From: Spirogloea muscicola
Taxonomy: Eukaryota > Streptophyta > Zygnematophyceae > Spirogloeales > Spirogloeaceae
NCBI GenBank assembly: GCA_009602725.1
Contig: WELB01000079.1
Coordinates: forward strand, 276,758 to 286,948
Length of the DNA: 10,191 bases
Direction of reading: 5' to 3'
This document shows, piece after piece, positions 8,363 through 10,191 of the stretch (positions are counted from its first letter, which is position 1; each line of letters starts with the position of its first letter). Below the pieces are notes generated by a model. It did no database searches, was not told where the DNA came from, and worked only from the letters and a program-made list of their open reading frames with translations. A program made the translations under genes and the position numbers.

Positions 8363-8588
8363 ACACTCAGTAACCCCTGCTAAGCAGCCCGCAGGTCAGA
8401 GATAGCGGGTAGCGGGTAGCGGGTAGCGGGTATAGAAGTGAAGAAGAAAGTGCTCGCCCATTGAGAATAGGGGCTGGAACAACCAGCCCGAAAAAGAATG
8501 AACAGAGTACGAGAAGGGGGCCAGGGGAGGCGCTAAGTAACAGAAACAAAGCTGCTACGAGACACTCAGTAACCCCTGCTAAGCAGCC
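8363..8588. repeat. Long exact direct repeat inside the foldback element
   Basis: A 27-bp block starting ACACTCAGTAACCCCTGC occurs at 8363-8389 and 8562-8588, and the match continues with minor changes through GCAG(G/A)TCAGAGAT. A weaker third version is near 8697-8745. Together with the arm-like copies this gives a tandem unit of roughly 140-200 bp. Confidence 0.8.
8404..8431. repeat. Heptamer AGCGGGT x4 microsatellite
   Basis: Four perfect tandem copies of AGCGGGT follow the first 27-bp repeat copy, just after GAT at 8401-8403. The second copy of the larger unit has only a diverged single version (TGCTGGG), so this expansion happened after the larger unit was duplicated. Confidence 0.9.
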
Positions 8589-8927
8589 GCAGATCAGAGA
8601 TGCTGGGCTAGAAGTGGCACTCCCAATGGGGGCAAGGGCTGCGAAAAGCCAGCCCGAAAAGAATTGACAAAGGTTTGGGGGGGCCGACAAGCGATTAGCA
8701 GCTACAAAGGGGCCGGAAGGTAGGACGAGCAACCCCGCGGTCAAACGAGAAGAAGAGTGTATTAAGAGATGGAGGGCCTGTGGGGCCAAGTACGAAAGAA
8801 AGGGCTCGCCCATAGAGAAGAGGGGGCTGGCGAAGCCAGCCCAAAAAGAATGGACAATGTCCAAAGCCAAAGAAAGAGATGCCGAAGAAGGATTACACTA
8901 CCAAACACAACAACGCACTAGGGAAGC

Positions 8928-9700
8928 TCAATACCCACGAGTGAGCAACAGCAGGTCAGAATAGCTCGATGCGGGGAAGGAGGCGCTCCGCCGAGACCCG
9001 GAGGCGGCGGCCAGAGCGCGTCCTGCGCGCGTGTGGACTGCGAGGGCAAGGGAACGTTGGAACGATTCCGGCAGGCGCATCCGAAAGACTTGGGCGAGCG
9101 ACCCGGCGGCGTTGAAGCCGGGCAGCGCCCCCGCAGACCCGGCCTCCGGTCAATAAACTGACGGGCAAGCCGCTGGAGGAGATCCATCCAGCGGCTGCCG
9201 AACGCCCCGTGGACGTCGATCGCCAAGGCCGCGAACTCGTCGCCAACCGGGTGGTCAGCGTATTTGCGCTCTTTTCCCCGGGCCGCCAGGCCTACCGCAT
9301 GCCCTGCAAGCGACGCCGACCTGGTGGGGTTGCCGGAGTCGAAGCAGTCTGTTGTCACGACGTCGGCGATGATGCGGGAGCCGCCGCCGGGCGGCATAGC
9401 GACCAGGTCGGCGCGTTGGGTGTGGGGCAGGCCGTCCGCGCCCCGCTGGATTGGCATTACTGAGGAGGTTTCCACCGCCACCTTGAAGCCCGCCTCGATA
9501 AACACCCCCTGCATACCATCGCGCAGAAGATCATGGGAAGCGGTCCGCTCGCCCCCGTGTGCGCAACGGAGCATGTGCGCGGCCAGCTCCGCAGGGTCGG
9601 CGTGCCGGGCGCCGCACTCGCACTGTGTGACACCCACGAGGCAGGGAGGGAGAAGTCCCAAGAGCCGCTGCACCGCCGTCCGGAAGACCTCATCTGGCAT
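8928..9700 (-). pseudogene. Non-LTR retrotransposon ORF2 C-terminal fragment (zinc knuckle + restriction-like endonuclease region), frameshifted
   Basis: Translation begins at 9700 (MPDEVFRTAV). A Cys/His cluster C-x-C-x12-H-x3-C-x9-H lies at residues 27-56 (CECGARHADP...HMLRCAHGGERTASH). A region resembling the PD-(D/E)XK endonuclease of R2-type LINEs follows: RAD98, D113-VVTTD, and E144-x-K146-Y. The reverse transcriptase that should precede it is absent. Near the C-run 9128-9132 the frame breaks: the natural continuation (ALPGFNAAGSLAQVFRM..., then LALAVHTRAGRAL) is in another frame and ends TGA at 8928-8930. The fragment is cut off abruptly at 9700, where inverted sequence begins. A 5'-truncated or rearranged dead copy is the best reading. 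Confidence 0.75.
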
Positions 9701-9769
9701 GGTAAGTGCTGCGTAGTTTGGTCCCCTTCGCTCACCTCGCCCACACCTCCGACTCGCAGGCGCAGGCGC

Positions 9770-10188
9770 GATACATGGCTGCTGTGGACAAGGCGACGTT
9801 CACGGACACGCTGCAGCTCCTCCCCGCAGGCGACGTGCGCGGCCGTGCTCGGCTGCTGTCGGCCGCTTCCCCCGGCGCGGCAGCCTGGCTCTCTGCGCTC
9901 CCACTGTATGATGCGCTCAGGCTGCCGGACGAGCTGTTCCGCACGGCCACGCATCGCCTGCTGGGCCTCCCCCCGCCCTGCCTGCTGGGCGTGCTGCAGT
10001 GCGAATGTGGGGAGCGGTCGACGGACCCGGCGGAGCTGGCGGCGCATCTCCTCCGCTGCGCCACTGGAGGCGAACGAACAGCTGCGCACGACCTCTTGCG
10101 TGATGCTATGTTCGGGATCTTTCAGGAGGCGGGCTACACGGTGGCGATGGAGAACGCCTCGGTCATGCCCATCCTCGAGAGGGGCTGA
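9770..10188 (+). pseudogene. Second non-LTR retrotransposon ORF2 C-terminal fragment, opposite strand, truncated
   Basis: The frame is open from 9706, but recognisable retroelement sequence starts near 9770. It has the post-RT segment RARLLSAASPGAAAWLSALP and then LPDELFRTATHRLLGL, which is the counterpart of the start of the minus-strand fragment. The Cys/His knuckle CECGERSTDP...HLLRCATGGERTAAH is intact. Identity to the minus-strand fragment is high in protein (about three in four residues by eye over ~84) but clearly lower in DNA. A two-base loss just after VMPI, compared with the other copy, creates TGA at 10186-10188, so the endonuclease region is lost or lies out of frame beyond the window. 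CTCGCAG at 9753-9759 could be a splice acceptor. Confidence 0.7.
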
Positions 10189-10191
10189 CGG

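Larger units (their letters stand above)
8132..8857. mobile_element. ~726-bp non-coding element with 62-bp terminal inverted repeats and internal degenerate repeats
   Basis: Arm 8132-8193 is the reverse complement of 8796-8857 with about one substitution and two single-base indels over 62 bp. Each arm contains its own palindrome (GGGCTGGC...GCCAGCCC). Related, diverged copies of the same arm sequence lie inside in direct orientation at about 8441-8495 and 8611-8670, with a partial one at 8300-8329. All share (T)GCTCGCCCAT or a variant, then the GGGCTGG/CCAGCCC hairpin and AAAAGAAT. It looks like a non-autonomous foldback or nested repeat element. No transposase is visible and no target-site duplication is clear. 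Confidence 0.6.

Noticed and set aside
8404-8431. Interstitial telomere repeat
   Set aside because: The heptamer AGCGGGT is not the plant/algal TTTAGGG type or a simple variant of it.
8300-8857. CRISPR-like array
   Set aside because: The repeats are unequal, diverged, 140-200 bp apart, with one copy inverted, in a eukaryotic context without cas genes.
8367-8870. 167-codon minus-strand ORF that looks hydrophobic, like a membrane protein
   Set aside because: It lies almost wholly inside the palindromic repeat element, and its repeated phrases come from the repeated DNA modules. No family resemblance.
9264-9716. 150-codon plus-strand ORF
   Set aside because: It is antisense to the recognisable retroelement fragment, whose zinc knuckle and nuclease-like motifs are on the minus strand.

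Overview
The window reads as nuclear DNA of a GC-rich green alga; a trebouxiophyte/Chlorella-like chlorophyte is my best guess, not proven. Three things suggest this. Genes are split by short introns (113-210 bp) with good splice signals. The first gene belongs to a plant/algal chloroplast protein family. A decayed ribosomal RNA fragment resembles the plant-type mitochondrial SSU rRNA. There are no operons and no Shine-Dalgarno starts.

Region by region. (1) 1-1609, plus strand: a four-exon gene, 5' end outside the window, for a galactose-mutarotase-fold protein of the NDF2/PnsB2 (photosynthetic NDH subunit) type. Its last intron appears to be a GC-AG intron. (2) About 1751-2375: a degenerate copy of the 5' part of a mitochondrial small-subunit rRNA gene (a NUMT), about 140 bp past the stop codon. 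(3) 2382-2810: low-GC sequence with one unrecognised ORF. (4) 2811-4809, minus strand: an F-box/leucine-rich-repeat gene with one clear intron and one place where the frame breaks or a second intron lies. (5) 4810-5631: the spacer between two divergent copies. (6) 5632-7561, plus strand: a clearly broken paralogue of the same F-box/LRR gene, so 2.7-7.67 kb is a large, diverged inverted duplication. (7) 7562-8930: gene-free and rich in repeats, with a 127-bp foldback hairpin and a ~726-bp element that has 62-bp terminal inverted repeats and internal degenerate tandem units. (8) 8928-10188: two head-to-head fragments of non-LTR retrotransposon ORF2 C-termini (zinc knuckle, and in one copy a restriction-like endonuclease region), both damaged.

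These genes show no sign of working together. The first is a chloroplast housekeeping-type gene, the F-box pair belongs to a fast-evolving ubiquitin-ligase adaptor family, and the right end is a transposon graveyard. I do not see a convincing new multi-gene system. The most interesting signals are the NUMT next to an intact gene, the GC-AG intron, the possible intronisation or frameshift of an LRR in the F-box gene, and the nested inverted-repeat element at 8132-8857.
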